64,000 nt of DNA from Pisaster brevispinus. Lineage: Eukaryota; Echinodermata; Asteroidea; Forcipulatida; Asteriidae. The first letter of the stretch is position 1, and the number at the start of each line of letters is the position of its first letter. The position numbers were made by a program, and so were the translations under genes. The notes beneath the pieces are model-generated. The model did not search any database and was not told where the DNA came from. It saw only the letters and a program-made list of their open reading frames with translations. Shown here in pieces: positions 14,141-28,536 of the stretch. Where the stretch lies: positions 248,001 through 312,000 of the forward strand of contig JAMKCF010000039.1 in NCBI GenBank assembly GCA_023634235.1, in the 5' to 3' direction.

Positions 14141-15029
14141 AAGGCCGCAACGATTTTATTCCATGAATTATTGAGGTTTTTTGGGGCAACAAAGATGGCG
14201 TCACTTTTTGGTAGAAAGCTCCTAATTGCCCAGGTTTTGGGATTTGGCCATGTCCCCACACAGAAAAGGTCTTCAGGGAAGTCTGGTCTAGAATGCTGCA
14301 CCGTCAAATCGCACTTTTATTTTCGACCCCAAAATTCAAAATGGCGACAGGGTACTACCTGTCAATCATTCCAAAAATTCGACCCCCGTTAACATGCCGA
14401 TTTTTGGCGATCACTTTTTGCGGACACCTCCGCCGATGATGCTGGTTCGAATTTGAAGACCGCAACGATTTTATTCCATGAATTATTGAGGTTTTTTGGG
14501 CAACAAAGATGGCGTCACTTTTTGGTAGAAAGCTCCTAATTGCCCAGGTTTTGGGATTTGGCCATGTCCCCACACAGAAAAGGTCTTCGGGGAAGTCTAG
14601 TCTAGAATGCTGCACCTTCAAATCGCACTTTTATTTTCGACCCCAAAATTCAAAATGGCGACAGGGTACTACCTGTCAATTATTCCAAAAATTCGACCCC
14701 CGGTAACATGCCGATTTTTGGCGATCACTTTTTGCGGACACCTCCGACGATGGTGCTGGTTCGAATTTGAAGACCGCAACGATTTTATTCCATGAATTAT
14801 TGAGGTTTTTTGGGCAACAAAGATGGCGTCACTTTTTGGTAGAAAGCTCCTAATTGCCCAGGTTTTGGGATTTGGCCATGTCCCCACACAGAAAAGGTCT
14901 TCGGGGAAGTCTAGTCTAGAATGCTGCACCGTCAAATCGCACTTTTATTTTCGACCCCAAAATTCAAAATGGCGACAGGGTACTACCTGTCAATTATTCC
15001 AAAAATTCGACCCCCGGTAACATGGCGAT

Positions 15030-18000
15030 TTTCGGCGATCACTTTTTGCGGACACCTCCCCCGACGGTGCTGGTTCGAATTTGAAGACCGCAACGATTTT
15101 ATTCCATGAATTATTGAGGTTTTTTGGGCAACAAAGATGGCGTCACTTTTTGGTAGAAAGCTCCTAATTGCCCAGGTTTTGGGATTTGGCCATGTCCCCA
15201 CACAGAAAAGGTCTTCGGGGAAGTCTAGTCTAGAATGCTGCACCGTCAAATCGCACTTTTATTTTCGACCCCTAAATTCAAAATGCCGACAGGGTACTAC
15301 CTGTCAATTATTCCAAAAATTCGACCCCCGGTAACATGCCGATTTTTGGCGATCACTTTTTGCGGACACCTCCGCCGATGGTGCTGGTTCGAATTTGAAG
15401 ACCGCAACGATTTTATTCCATGAATTATTGAGGCTTTTTGGGCAACAAAGATGGCGTCACTTTTTGGTAGAAAGCTCCTAATTGCCCAGGTTTTGGGATT
15501 TGGCCATGTCCCCACACAGAAAAGGTCTTCAGGGAAGTCTGGTCTAGAGTGCTGCACCGTCAAATCGCACTTTTATTTTCGACCCCAAAATTCAAAATGG
15601 CGACAGGGTACTACCTGTCAATTATTCCAAAAATTCGACCCCCGGTAACATGCCGATTTTTGGCGATCACTTTTTGCGGACACCTCCGCCGATGGTGCTG
15701 GTTCGAATTTGAAGACAGCAACGATTTTATTCCATGAATTATTAAGGTTTTTTGGGCAACAAAGATGGCGTCACTTTTTGGTAGAAAGTTCCTAATTGCC
15801 CAGGTTTTGGGATTTGGCCATGTCCCCACACAGAAAAGGTCTTCAGGGAAGTCTGGTCTAGAGTGCTGCACCGTCAAATCGCACTTTTATTTTCGACCCC
15901 TAAATTCAAAATGGCGACGGGGTACTACCTGTCAATTATTCCAAAAATTCGACCCCCGGTAATATGCCTATTTTTGGCGATCACTTTTTGCGGACACCTC
16001 CGCCGATGGTGCTGGTTCGAATTTGAAGACCGCAACGATTTTATTCCATGAATTATTGAGGTTTTTTGGGCAACAAAGATGGCGTCACTTTTTGGTAGAA
16101 AGCTCTTAATTGCCCAGGTTTTGGGATTTGGCCATGTCCCCACACAGAAAAGGTCTTCAGGGAAGTCTAGTCTAGAATGCTGCACCGTCAAATCGCACTT
16201 TTATTTTCGACCCCAAAATTCAAAATGGCGACAGGGTACTACCTGTCAATTATTCCAAGAATTCGACCCCCGGTAACATGCCGATTTTTTGCGATCACTT
16301 TTTGCGAACACCTCCGCCGATGGTGCTGGGTCGAATTTGAAGACCGCAACGATTTTATTCCATGAATTATTGAGGTTTTTTGGGCAACAAAGATGGCGTC
16401 ACTTTTTGGTAGAAAGCTCCTAATTGCCCAGGTTTTGGGATTTGGCCATGTCCCCACACAGAAAAGGTCTTCAGGGAAGTCTAGACTTGAGTGCTGCACC
16501 GTCAAATCGCACTTTTATTTTCGACCCCAAAATTCAAAATGGCGACAGGGTACTACCTGTCAATTGTTCCAAAAATTCGACCCTCGGTAACATGCCGATT
16601 TTTGGCGATCACTTTTTGCGGACACCTCCGCCGATGGTGCTGGTTCGAATTTGAAGACCGCAACGATTTTATTCCATGAATTATTGAGGTTTTTTGGGCA
16701 ACAAAAATGGCGTCACTTTTTTGTAGAGAGCTCCTAATTGCCCAGGTTTTGGGTTTCGGCCATGTCCCCACACAGAAAAGGTTTCCAGGGGAGTCTAGTC
16801 TAGAATGCTGCACCGTCAAATCGCACTTTTATTTTCGACCCCAAAATTCAAAATGGCGACAGGGTACTACCTGTCAATTATTCCAAAAATTCGACCCCCG
16901 GTAACATGCCGATTTTTGGCGATCACTTTTTGCGGACACCTCCGCCGATGGTGCTGGTTCGAATTTGAAGACCGCAACGATTTTATTCCATGAATTATTG
17001 AGGTTTTTTGGGCAAAAAAGATGGCGTCACTTTTTGGTAGAAAGCTCCTAATTGCCCAGGTTTTGGGATTTGGCCATTTCCCCACACAGAAAAGGTCTCC
17101 AGGGAAGTCTAGTCTAGAATGCTGCACCGTCAAATCGCACTTTTATTTTCGACCCCAAAATTCAAAATGGCGACAGGGTCAATTATTCCAAAAGATCGAC
17201 CCCCGGTAACATGCCGATTTTTGGCGATCACTTTTTGCGGACACCTCCGCCGATGGTGCTGATTCGAATTTGAAGACCGCAACGATTTTATTCCATGAAT
17301 TATTGAGGTTTTTTGGGCAACAAAGATGGCGTCACTTTTTGGTAGAAAGCTCCTAATTGCCCAGGTTTGGGGATTTGGCCATGTCCCCACACAGAAAAGG
17401 TCTTCGGGGAAGTCTAGTCTAGAATGCTGCACCGTCAAATCGCACTTTTATTTTCGACCCCAAAATTCAAAATGGCGACAGGGTACTACCTGTCAATTAT
17501 TCCAAAAATTCGACCCCCGGTAACATGCCGATTTTTTGCGATCACTTTTTGCGGACACCTCCCCCGACGGTGCTGGTTCGAATTTGAAGACCGCAACGAT
17601 TTTATTCCATGAATTATTGAGGTTTTTTGGGCAACAAAGATGGCGTCACTTTTTGGTAGAAAGCTCCTAATTGCCCAGGTTTTGGGATTTGGCCATGTCC
17701 CCACACAGAAAAGGTCTTCGGGGAAGTCTAGTCTAGAATGCTGCACCGTCAAATCGCACTTTTATTTTCGACCCCTAAATTCAAAATGCCGACAGGGTAC
17801 TACCTGTCAATTATTCCAAAAATTCGACCCCCGGTAACATGCCGATTTTTGGCGATCACTTTTTGCGGACACCTCCGCCGATGGTGCTGGTTCGAATTTG
17901 AAGACCGCAACGATTTTATTCCATGAATTATTGAGGCTTTTTGGGCAACAAAGATGGCGTCACTTTTTGGTAGAAAGCTCCTAATTGCCCAGGTTTTGGG

Positions 18001-19896
18001 ATTTGGCCATGTCCCCACACAGAAAAGGTCTTCAGGGAAGTCTGGTCTAGAGTGCTGCACCGTCAAATCGCACTTTTATTTTCGACCCCAAAATTCAAAA
18101 TGGCGACAGGGTACTACCTGTCAATTATTCCAAAAATTCGACCCCCGGTAACATGCCGATTTTTGGCGATCACTTTTTGCGGACACCTCCGCCGATGGTG
18201 CTGGTTCGAATTTGAAGACAGCAACGATTTTATTCCATGAATTATTAAGGTTTTTTGGGCAACAAAGATGGCGTCACTTTTTGGTAGAAAGTTCCTAATT
18301 GCCCAGGTTTTGGGATTTGGCCATGTCCCCACACAGAAAAGGTCTTCAGGGAAGTCTGGTCTAGAGTGCTGCACCGTCAAATCGCACTTTTATTTTCGAC
18401 CCCTAAATTCAAAATGGCGACGGGGTACTACCTGTCAATTATTCCAAAAATTCGACCCCCGGTAATATGCCTATTTTTGGCGATCACTTTTTGCGGACAC
18501 CTCCGCCGATGGTGCTGGTTCGAATTTGAAGACCGCAACGATTTTATTCCATGAATTATTGAGGTTTTTTGGGCAACAAAGATGGCGTCACTTTTTGGTA
18601 GAAAGCTCTTAATTGCCCAGGTTTTGGGATTTGGCCATGTCCCCACACAGAAAAGGTCTTCAGGGAAGTCTAGTCTAGAATGCTGCACCGTCAAATCGCA
18701 CTTTTATTTTCGACCCCAAAATTCAAAATGGCGACAGGGTACTACCTGTCAATTATTCCAAGAATTCGACCCCCGGTAACATGCCGATTTTTTGCGATCA
18801 CTTTTTGCGAACACCTCCGCCGATGGTGCTGGGTCGAATTTGAAGACCGCAACGATTTTATTCCATGAATTATTGAGGTTTTTTGGGCAACAAAGATGGC
18901 GTCACTTTTTGGTAGAAAGCTCCTAATTGCCCAGGTTTTGGGATTTGGCCATGTCCCCACACAGAAAAGGTCTTCAGGGAAGTCTAGACTTGAGTGCTGC
19001 ACCGTCAAATCGCACTTTTATTTTCGACCCCAAAATTCAAAATGGCGACAGGGTACTACCTGTCAATTGTTCCAAAAATTCGACCCTCGGTAACATGCCG
19101 ATTTTTGGCGATCACTTTTTGCGGACACCTCCGCCGATGGTGCTGGTTCGAATTTGAAGACCGCAACGATTTTATTCCATGAATTATTGAGGTTTTTTGG
19201 GCAACAAAAATGGCGTCACTTTTTTGTAGAGAGCTCCTAATTGCCCAGGTTTTGGGTTTCGGCCATGTCCCCACACAGAAAAGGTTTCCAGGGGAGTCTA
19301 GTCTAGAATGCTGCACCGTCAAATCGCACTTTTATTTTCGACCCCAAAATTCAAAATGGCGACAGGGTACTACCTGTCAATTATTCCAAAAATTCGACCC
19401 CCGGTAACATGCCGATTTTTGGCGATCACTTTTTGCGGACACCTCCGCCGATGGTGCTGGTTCGAATTTGAAGACCGCAACGATTTTATTCCATGAATTA
19501 TTGAGGTTTTTTGGGCAAAAAAGATGGCGTCACTTTTTGGTAGAAAGCTCCTAATTGCCCAGGTTTTGGGATTTGGCCATTTCCCCACACAGAAAAGGTC
19601 TCCAGGGAAGTCTAGTCTAGAATGCTGCACCGTCAAATCGCACTTTTATTTTCGACCCCAAAATTCAAAATGGCGACAGGGTCAATTATTCCAAAAGATC
19701 GACCCCCGGTAACATGCCGATTTTTGGCGATCACTTTTTGCGGACACCTCCGCCGATGGTGCTGATTCGAATTTGAAGACCGCAACGATTTTATTCCATG
19801 AATTATTGAGGTTTTTTGGGCAACAAAGATGGCGTCACTTTTTGGTAGAAAGCTCCTAATTGCCCAGGTTTGGGGATTTGGCCATGTCCCCACACA
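15030..19896 (+). repeat. Eight-unit higher-order repeat, offset 2503 bp
   Basis: Positions about 15030-17393 and 17533-19896 match unit by unit, including rare markers: GCCTATTTTTGG, TTGTAGAGAGCTCC, GGTTTCCAGGGGAGTC and the 9-bp dyad deletion at about 17179 and 19682. The translated shadows of the two copies are identical over nearly the whole length. The offset is eight units less the deleted bases. The left break lies at about 15016-15030, where the first copy carries a block A/B-like patch. Confidence 0.9.
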
Positions 19897-21284
19897 GAAA
19901 AAGGCCTTCAGGGAAGTCTAGTCTAGAATGCTGCACCGTCAAATCGCACTTTTATTTTCGACCACAAAATTCAAAATGGCGACAGGGTACTACCTGTCAA
20001 TTATTCCAAAAATTCGACCCCCGGTAACATGCCGATTTTTGGCGATCACTTTTTGCGGACACCTCCGCCGATGGTGCTGGTTCGAATTTGAAGACCGCAA
20101 CGATTTTATTCCATGAATTATTGAGGTTTTTTGGGCAACAAAGATGGCGTCACTTTTTGGTAGAAAGCTCCTAATTGCCCAGGTTTTGGGATTTAGCCAT
20201 GTCCCCACACAGAAAAGGTCTTCAGGGAAGTCTAGTCTAGAATGCTGCACCGTCAACTCGCACTTTTATTTTCGACCCGAAAATTCAAAATGCCGACAGG
20301 GTACTACCTGTCAATTATTCCAAAAATTCGACCCCCGGTAACATGCCGATTTTTTGCGATCACTTTTTGCGGACACCTCCGCCGATGGTGCTGGTTCGAA
20401 TTTGAAGACCGCAACGATTTTATTCCATGAATTATTGAGGTTTTTTGGGCAAAAAAGATGGCGTCACTTTTTGGTAGAAAGCTCCTAATTGCCCAGGTTT
20501 TGGGATTTGGCCATTTCCCCACACAGAAAAGGTCTCCAGGGAAGTCTAGTCTAGAATGCTGCACCGTCAAATCGCACTTTTATTTTCGACCCCAAAATTC
20601 AAAATGGCGACAGGGTCAATTATTCCAAAAGATCGACCCCCGGTAACATGCCGATTTTTGGCGATCACTTTTTGCGGACACCTCCGCCGATGGTGCTGAT
20701 TCGAATTTGAAGACCGCAACGATTTTATTCCATGAATTATTGAGGTTTTTTGGGCAACAAAGATGGCGTCACTTTTTGGTAGAAAGCTCCTAATTGCCCA
20801 GGTTTGGGGATTTGGCCATGTCCCCACACAGAAAAAGGCCTTCAGGGAAGTCTAGTCTAGAATGCTGCACCGTCAAATCGCACTTTTATTTTCGACCACA
20901 AAATTCAAAATGGCGACAGGGTACTACCTGTCAATTATTCCAAAAATTCGACCCCCGGTAACATGCCGATTTTTGGCGATCACTTTTTGCGGACACCTCC
21001 GCCGATGGTGCTGGTTCGAATTTGAAGACCGCAACGATTTTATTCCATGAATTATTGAGGTTTTTTGGGCAACAAAGATGGCGTCACTTTTTGGTAGAAA
21101 GCTCCTAATTGCCCAGGTTTTGGGATTTAGCCATGTCCCCACACAGAAAAGGTCTTCAGGGAAGTCTAGTCTAGAATGCTGCACCGTCAACTCGCACTTT
21201 TATTTTCGACCCGAAAATTCAAAATGCCGACAGGGTACTACCTGTCAATTATTCCAAAAATTCGACCCCCGGTAACATGCCGAT
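19425..21284 (+). repeat. Tandem three-unit duplication, offset 934 bp
   Basis: Positions about 19425-20350 and 20359-21284 are adjacent direct copies that share the GGGCAAAAAAGATGG variant, the 9-bp dyad deletion, GAAAAAGGCCTTCAGG, GACCACAAAATTC and GGGATTTAGCC. A related single-unit variant (GGGATTTAGCC with GACCCGAAAATTC) returns near 22637-22930. Confidence 0.88.
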
Positions 21285-24200
21285 TTTTGGCGTTCACTTT
21301 TTGCGGACACCTCCACCGATGGTGCTGGTTAAAATTTGAAATGCAACGATTTTATTCCATGAATTATTGAGGTTTTTTGGGCAACAAAGATGGCGTCACT
21401 TTTTGGTAGAAAGCTCCTAATTGCCCAGGTTTTGGGATTTGGCCATGTCCCCACACAGAAAAGGTCTTCAGGGAAGTCTAGTCTAGAATGCTGCACCGTC
21501 AAATCGCACTTTTATTTTCGACCCCAAAATTCAAAATGGCGACAGGGTACTACCTGTCAGTTATTCCAAAAATTCGACCCCCGTAACATGCCGATTTTTG
21601 GCGATCACTTTTTGCGGACACCTCCGCCGATGGTGCTGGTTCGAATTTGAAGACCGCAACGATTTTATTCCATGAAATATTAAGGTTTTTGGGGCAACAA
21701 AGATGGCGTCACTTTTTGGTAGAAAGCTCCTAATTGCCCAGGTTTTGGGTTTTGGCCATGTCCCCACACAGAAAAGGTCTTCAGGAAAGTCTAGTCTAGA
21801 ATGCTGCACCGTCAAATCGCACTTTTATTTTCGACCACAGAATTCAAAATGGCGACAGGGTACTACCTGTCAATTATTTCAAAAATTCGACCCCCGTTAA
21901 CATGCCAATTTTTGGCGATCACTTTTTGCGGACACCTCCGCCGATGGTGCTGGTTCGAATTTGAAGACCGCAACGATTTTATTCCATGAATTGTTGAGGT
22001 TTTTGGGGGCAACAAAGATGGCGTCAGTTTTTGGTTGAAAGCTCCTAATTGCCCAGGTTTTGGGATTTGGCCATGTCCCAACACAGAAAATGTCTTCAGG
22101 GAAGTCTAGTCTAGAGTGCTGCACCGTCAAATCGCACTTTTATTTTCGACCCCAAAATTCAAAATGGCGACAAGGTCAATTATTCCAAAAGATCGACCCT
22201 CGGTAACATGCCGATTTTTGGCGATCACTTTTTGCGGACACCTCCGCCGATGGTGCTGGTTGAAATTTGAAGACCGCAACGATTTTATTCCATGAATTAT
22301 TGAGATTTTTTGGGCAACAAAGATGGCGTCACTTTCTGGTAGAAAGCTCCTAATTGCCCAGGTTTTGGGATTTTGCCATGTCCCCACACAGAAAAGGTCT
22401 TCAGGGAAGTCTAGACTAGAATGCTGCACCGTCAAATCGCACTTTTATTTTCGACCCCAAAATTCAAAATGGCGACAAGGTACTACCTGTCAATTATTCC
22501 AAAAATTCGACCCCCGGTAACATGCCGATTTTTGGCGATCACTTTTTGCGGACACCTCCGCCGATGGTGCTGGTTCGAATTTGAAGACCGCAACGATTTT
22601 ATTCCATGAATTATTGAGGTTTTTTGGGCAACAAAGATGGCGTCACTTTTTGGTAGAAAGCTCCTAATTGCCCAGGTTTTGGGATTTAGCCATGTCCCCA
22701 CACAGAAAAGGTCTTCAGGGAAGTCTAGTCTAGAATGCTGCACCGTCAACTCGCACTTTTATTTTCGACCCGAAAATTCAAAATGCCGACAGGGTACTAC
22801 CTGTCAATTATTCCAAAAATTCGACCCCCGGTAACATGCCGATTTTTGGCGTTCACTTTTTGCGGACACCTCCACCGATGGTGCTGGTTCGAATTTGAAA
22901 TGCAACGATTTTATTCCATGAATTATTGAGGTTTTTTGGGCAACAAAGATGGCGTCACTTTTTGGTAGAAAGCTCCTAATTGCCCAGGTTTTGGGATTTG
23001 GCCATGTCCCCACACAGAAAAGGTCTTCAGGGAAGTCTAGTCTAGAGTGCTGCACCGTCAGATCGCACTTTTATTTTCGACCCCAAAATTCAAAACTGCG
23101 ACAGGGTACTACCTGTCAATTATTCCAAAAATTCGACCTCCGGTAACATGCCGATTTTTGGCGATCACTTTTTGCAAACACCTCCGCCGATGGTGCTGGT
23201 TCGAATTTGAAGACCGCAACGATTTTATTCCATGAATTATTGAGGTTTTTTGGGCAACAAAGATGGCGTCACTTTTTGGTAGAAAGCTCCTAATTGCCCA
23301 GGTTTTGGGATTTGGCCATGTCCCCACACAGAAAAGGTCTTCAGGGAAGTCTAGTCTAGAGTGCTGCACCGTCAGATCGCACTTTTATTTTCGACCCCAA
23401 AATTCAAAACTGCGACAGGGTACTACCTGTCAATTATTCCAAAAATTCGACCCCCGGTAACATGCCGATTTTTGGCGATCACTTTTTGCGGACACCTCCG
23501 CCGATGGTGCTGTTTCGAATTTGAAGACCGCAACGATTTTATTCCATGAATTATTGAGGTTTTTGGGGAAACAAAGATGGCGTCACTTTTTGATAGAAAG
23601 CTCCTAATTGCCAAGGTTTTGGGATTTGGCCATGTCCCCACACAGAAAAGGTCTTCAGGGAAGTCTAGTCTAGAGTGCTGCACCGTCAAATCGCACTTTT
23701 ATTTTCGACCCCAAAATTCAAAACTGCGACAGGGTACTACCTGTCAATTATTCCAAAAATTCGACCCCCGGTAACATGCCGATTTTTGGCGATCACTTTT
23801 TGCGGACACCTCCGCCGATGGTGCTGGTTCGAATTTAAAGACCGCAACGATTTTATTCCATGAATTATTGAAGTTTTTTGGGCAACAAAGATGGCGTCAC
23901 TTTTTGGTAGAAAGCTCCTAATTGCCCAGGTTTTGGGATTTGGCCATGTCCCCACACAGAAAAGGTCTTCAGGGAAGTCTAGTCTAGAGTGCTGCACCGT
24001 CAGATCGCACTTTTATTTTCGACCCCAAAATTCAAAATGGCGACAGGGTACTACCTGTCAATTACTCCACAAATTCGACCCCCGGTAACATGCCGATTTT
24101 TGGCGATGACTTTTTGCGGACACCTCCGCCGATGGTGCTGGTTCGAATTTGAAGACCGCAACGATTTTATTCCATGAATTATTGAGGTTTTTTGGGCAAC

Positions 24201-26314
24201 AAATATGGCTTCACTTTTTGGTAGTAAGCTCCTAATTGCCCAGGTTTTGGGATTTGGCCATGTCCCCACACAGAAAAGGTCTTCAGTGAAGTTTAGTCTA
24301 GAGTGCTGCACCGTCAAATCGCACTTTTATTTTCGACCCCTAAATTCAAAATGGCGACAGGGTACTACCTGTCAATTATTCCAAAAATTCGACCCCCGGT
24401 AACATGCCGATTTTTGGCGATCACTTTTTGCGGACACCTCCGCCGATGGTGCTGGTTCGAATTTGAAGACCGCAACGATTTTATTCCATGAATTATTGAG
24501 GTTTTTTGGGCAACAAATATGGCGTCACTTTTTGGTAGAAAGCTCCTAATTGCCAAGGTTTTGGGATTTGGCCATGTCCCCACACAGAAAAGGTCTTCAG
24601 GGAAGTCTAGTCTAGAGTGCTGCACCGTCAGATCGCACTTTTATTTTCGACCCCAAAATTCAAAACTGCGACAGGGTACTACCTGTCAATTATTCCAAAA
24701 ATTCGACCCCCGGTAACATGCCGATTTTTGGCGATCACTTTTTGCGAACACCTCCCCCGATGGTGCTGGTTCGAATTTGAAGACCGCAACGATTTTATTC
24801 CATGAATTATTGAGGTTTTTTGTGCAAAAAAGATGGCCTCACTTTTTGGTAGAAAGCTCGTAATTGCCCAGGTTTTGGGATTTGGCCATGTCCCCACACA
24901 GAAAAGGTCTTCAGGGAAGTCTAGTCTAGAGTGCTGCACCGTCAGATCGCACTTTTATTTTCGACCCCAAAGATCAAAATGGCGACAGGGTACTACCTGT
25001 CAATTATTCCAAAAATTCGACCCCCTGTAACTTGCCGATTTTTGGCGATCACTTTTTGCGAACACCTCCGCCGATGGTGCTGGTTCGAATTTGAAGACCG
25101 CAACGATTTTATTCGATGAATTATTGAGGTTTTTGGGGCAAAAAAGATGGCGTCACTTTTTGGTAGAAAGATCCTAATTGCCCAGGTTTTGGGATTTGGC
25201 CATGTCCCCACACAGAAAAGGTCTTCAGGGAAGTCTAGTCTAAAAAGCTGCACCGTCAGATCGCACTTTTATTTTCGACCCTAAAATTCAAAATGGTGAC
25301 AGGGTTTTACCTGTCAATTATTCCAAAAATTCGACCCCCGGTAACTTGCCGATTTTTGGCGATCACTTTTTGCGAACACCTCCGCCGATGGTGCTGGTTC
25401 GAATTTGAAGACCGCAACGATTTTATTCCATGAATTATTAAGGTTTTTTGGGCAAAAAAGATGGCGTCACTTTTTGGTAGTAAGCTCGTAATTGCCCAGG
25501 TTTTGGGATTTGGCCATGTCCCCACACAAAAAAGGTCTTCAGGGAAGTCTAGTCTAGAGTGCTGCACCGTCAGATCGCACTTTTATTTTCGACCCCAAAA
25601 ATCAAAATGGCGACAGGGTACTACCTGTCAATTATTCCAAAAATTCGACCCCCGGTAACATGCCGATTTTTGGCGATCACTTTTTGCGGACACCTCCGCC
25701 GATGGTGATGGCTCGAATTTGAAGACCGCAACGATTTTATTCCATGAATTATTGAGGTTTTTTGGTCAACAAAGATGGCGTCACTTTTTGGTAGAAAGTT
25801 CCTAATTGCCCAGGTTTTGGGATTTGGCCATGTCCCCACACAGAAAAGGTCTTCAGGGAAGTCTAGTCTAGAGTGCTGCACCGTCAGATCGCACTTTTAT
25901 TTTCGACCCCAAAATTCAAAACTGCGACAGGGTACTACCTGTCAATTATTCCAAAAATTCGACCCCCGGTAACATGCCGATTTTTGGCGATCACTTTTTG
26001 CGGACACCTCCGCCGATGGTGCTGGTTCGAATTTGAAGACCGCAACGATTTTATTCCATGAATTATTGAGGTTTTGGGCAACCAAGATGGCGAACTTTTT
26101 GGTAGAGAGCTTCTAATTGCCCAGGTTTTGGGATTTGGTCATGTCCCCACACAGAAAAGGTCTTCAGGGAAGTCTAGTCTAGAATGCTGCACCGTCAAAT
26201 CGCACTTTTATTTTCGACCCCTAAATTCAAAATGGCGACAGGGTACTACCTGTCAATTATTCCAAAAAATTCGACCCTCGGTAACATGCCGATTTTTGGC
26301 GATCACTTTTTGCG

Positions 26315-28536
26315 AACACCTCCGCCGATGGTGCTGGTTCGAATTTGAAGACCGCAACGATTTTATTCCATGAATTATTGAGGTTTTTTGGGCAACAAAT
26401 ATGGCCTCACTTTTTGGTAGTAAGCTCCTAATTGCCCAGGTTTTGGGATTTGGCCATGTCCCCACACAGAAAAGGTCTTCAGTGAAGTTTAGTCTAGAGT
26501 GCTGCACCGTCAAATCGCACTTTTATTTTCGACCCCTAAATTCAAAATGGCGACAGGGTACTACCTGTCAATTATTCCAAAAATTCGACCCCCGGTAACA
26601 TGCCGATTTTTGGCGATGACTTTTTGCGGACACCTCCGCCGATGGTGCTGGTTCGAATTTGAAGACCGCAACGATTTTATTCCATGAATTATTGAGGTTT
26701 TTTGGGCAACAAATATGGCGTCACTTTTTGGTAGAAAGCTCCTAATTGCCAAGGTTTTGGGATTTGGCCATGTCCCCACACAGAAAAGGTCTTCAGGGAA
26801 GTCTAGTCTAGAGTGCTGCACCGTCAGATCGCACTTTTATTTTCGACCCCAAAAATCAAAATGGCGACAGGGTACTACCTGTCAATTATTCCAAAAGTTC
26901 GACCCCCGGTAACGTGCCGATTTTTGGCGATCACTTTTTGCGAACACCTCCGCCGATGGTGCTGGTTCGAATTCGAAGACCGCAACGATTTTATTCCATG
27001 AATTATTGAGGTTTTTTGGGCAACAAAGATGGCGTCACTTTTTGGTAGAAAGCTCCTAATTGCCCAGGTTTTGGGATTTGGCCATGTCCCCACACAGAAA
27101 AGGTCTTCAGGGAAGTCTGGTCTAGAATGCTGCACCGTCAAATCGCACTTTTATTTTCGACCCCTAAATTCAAAATGGCGACAGGGTACTACCTGTCAAT
27201 TATTCCAAAAATTCGACCCCCGGTAACATGCCGATTTTTGGCGATCACTTTTTGCGGACACCTCCGCCGATGGTGCTGGTTCGAATTTAAAGACCGCAAC
27301 GATTTTATTCCATGAATTATTGAAGTTTTTTGGGCAACAAAGATGGCGTCACTTTTTGGTAGAAAGCTCCTAATTGCCCAGGTTTTGGGATTTGGCCATG
27401 TCCCCACACAGAAAAGGTCTTCAGGGAAGTCTAGTCTAGAGTGCTGCACCGTCAGATCGCACTTTTATTTTCGACCCCAAAATTCAAAATGGCGACAGGG
27501 TACTACCTGTCAATTATTCCACAAATTCGACCCCCGGTAACATGCCGATTTTTGGCGATGACTTTTTGCGGACACCTCCGCCGATGGTGCTGGTTCGAAT
27601 TTGAAGACCGCAACGATTTTATTCCATGAATTATTGAGGTTTTTTGGGCAACAAATATGGCCTCACTTTTTGGTAGTAAGCTCCTAATTGCCCAGGTTTT
27701 GGGATTTGGCCATGTCCCCACACAGAAAAGGTCTTCAGTGAAGTTTAGTCTAGAGTGCTGCACCGTCAAATCGCACTTTTATTTTCGACCCCTAAATTCA
27801 AAATGGCGACAGGGTACTACCTGTCAATTATTCCAAAAATTCGACCCCCGGTAACATGCCGATTTTTGGCGATGACTTTTTGCGGACACCTCCGCCGATG
27901 GTGCTGGTTCGAATTTGAAGACCGCAACGATTTTATTCCATGAATTATTGAGGTTTTTTGGGCAACAAATATGGCGTCACTTTTTGGTAGAAAGCTCCTA
28001 ATTGCCAAGGTTTTGGGATTTGGCCATGTCCCCACACAGAAAAGGTCTTCAGGGAAGTCTAGTCTAGAGTGCTGCACCGTCAGATCGCACTTTTATTTTC
28101 GACCCCAAAAATCAAAATGGCGACAGGGTACTACCTGTCAATTATTCCAAAAGTTCGACCCCCGGTAACATGCCGATTTTTGGCGATCACTTTTTGCGAA
28201 CACCTCCGCCGATGGTGCTGGTTCGAATTTGAAGACCGCAACGATTTTATTCCATGAATTATTGAGGTTTTTTGGGCAACAAAGATGGCGTCACTTTTTG
28301 GTAGAAAGCTCCTAATTGCCCAGGTTTTGGGATTTGGCCATGTCCCCACACAGAAAAGGTCTTCAGGGAAGTCTGGTCTAGAATGCTGCACCGTCAAATC
28401 GCACTTTTATTTTCGACCCCTAAATTCAAAATGGCGACAGGGTACTACCTGTCAATTATTCCAAAAATTCGACCCCCGGTAACATGCCGATTTTTGGCGA
28501 TCACTTTTTGCGGACACCTCCGCCGATGGTGCTGGT
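26315..28536 (+). repeat. Tandem four-unit duplication, offset 1256 bp
   Basis: Positions about 26315-27280 match 27571-28536 at exactly four unit lengths. Both share AAATATGGCCTCAC, TAGTAAGCTCC, TTCAGTGAAGTTTAG and AATTGCCAAGG. A few single-base differences, such as GTAACGTGCC against GTAACATGCC, show that the copies have begun to diverge. Confidence 0.85.
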
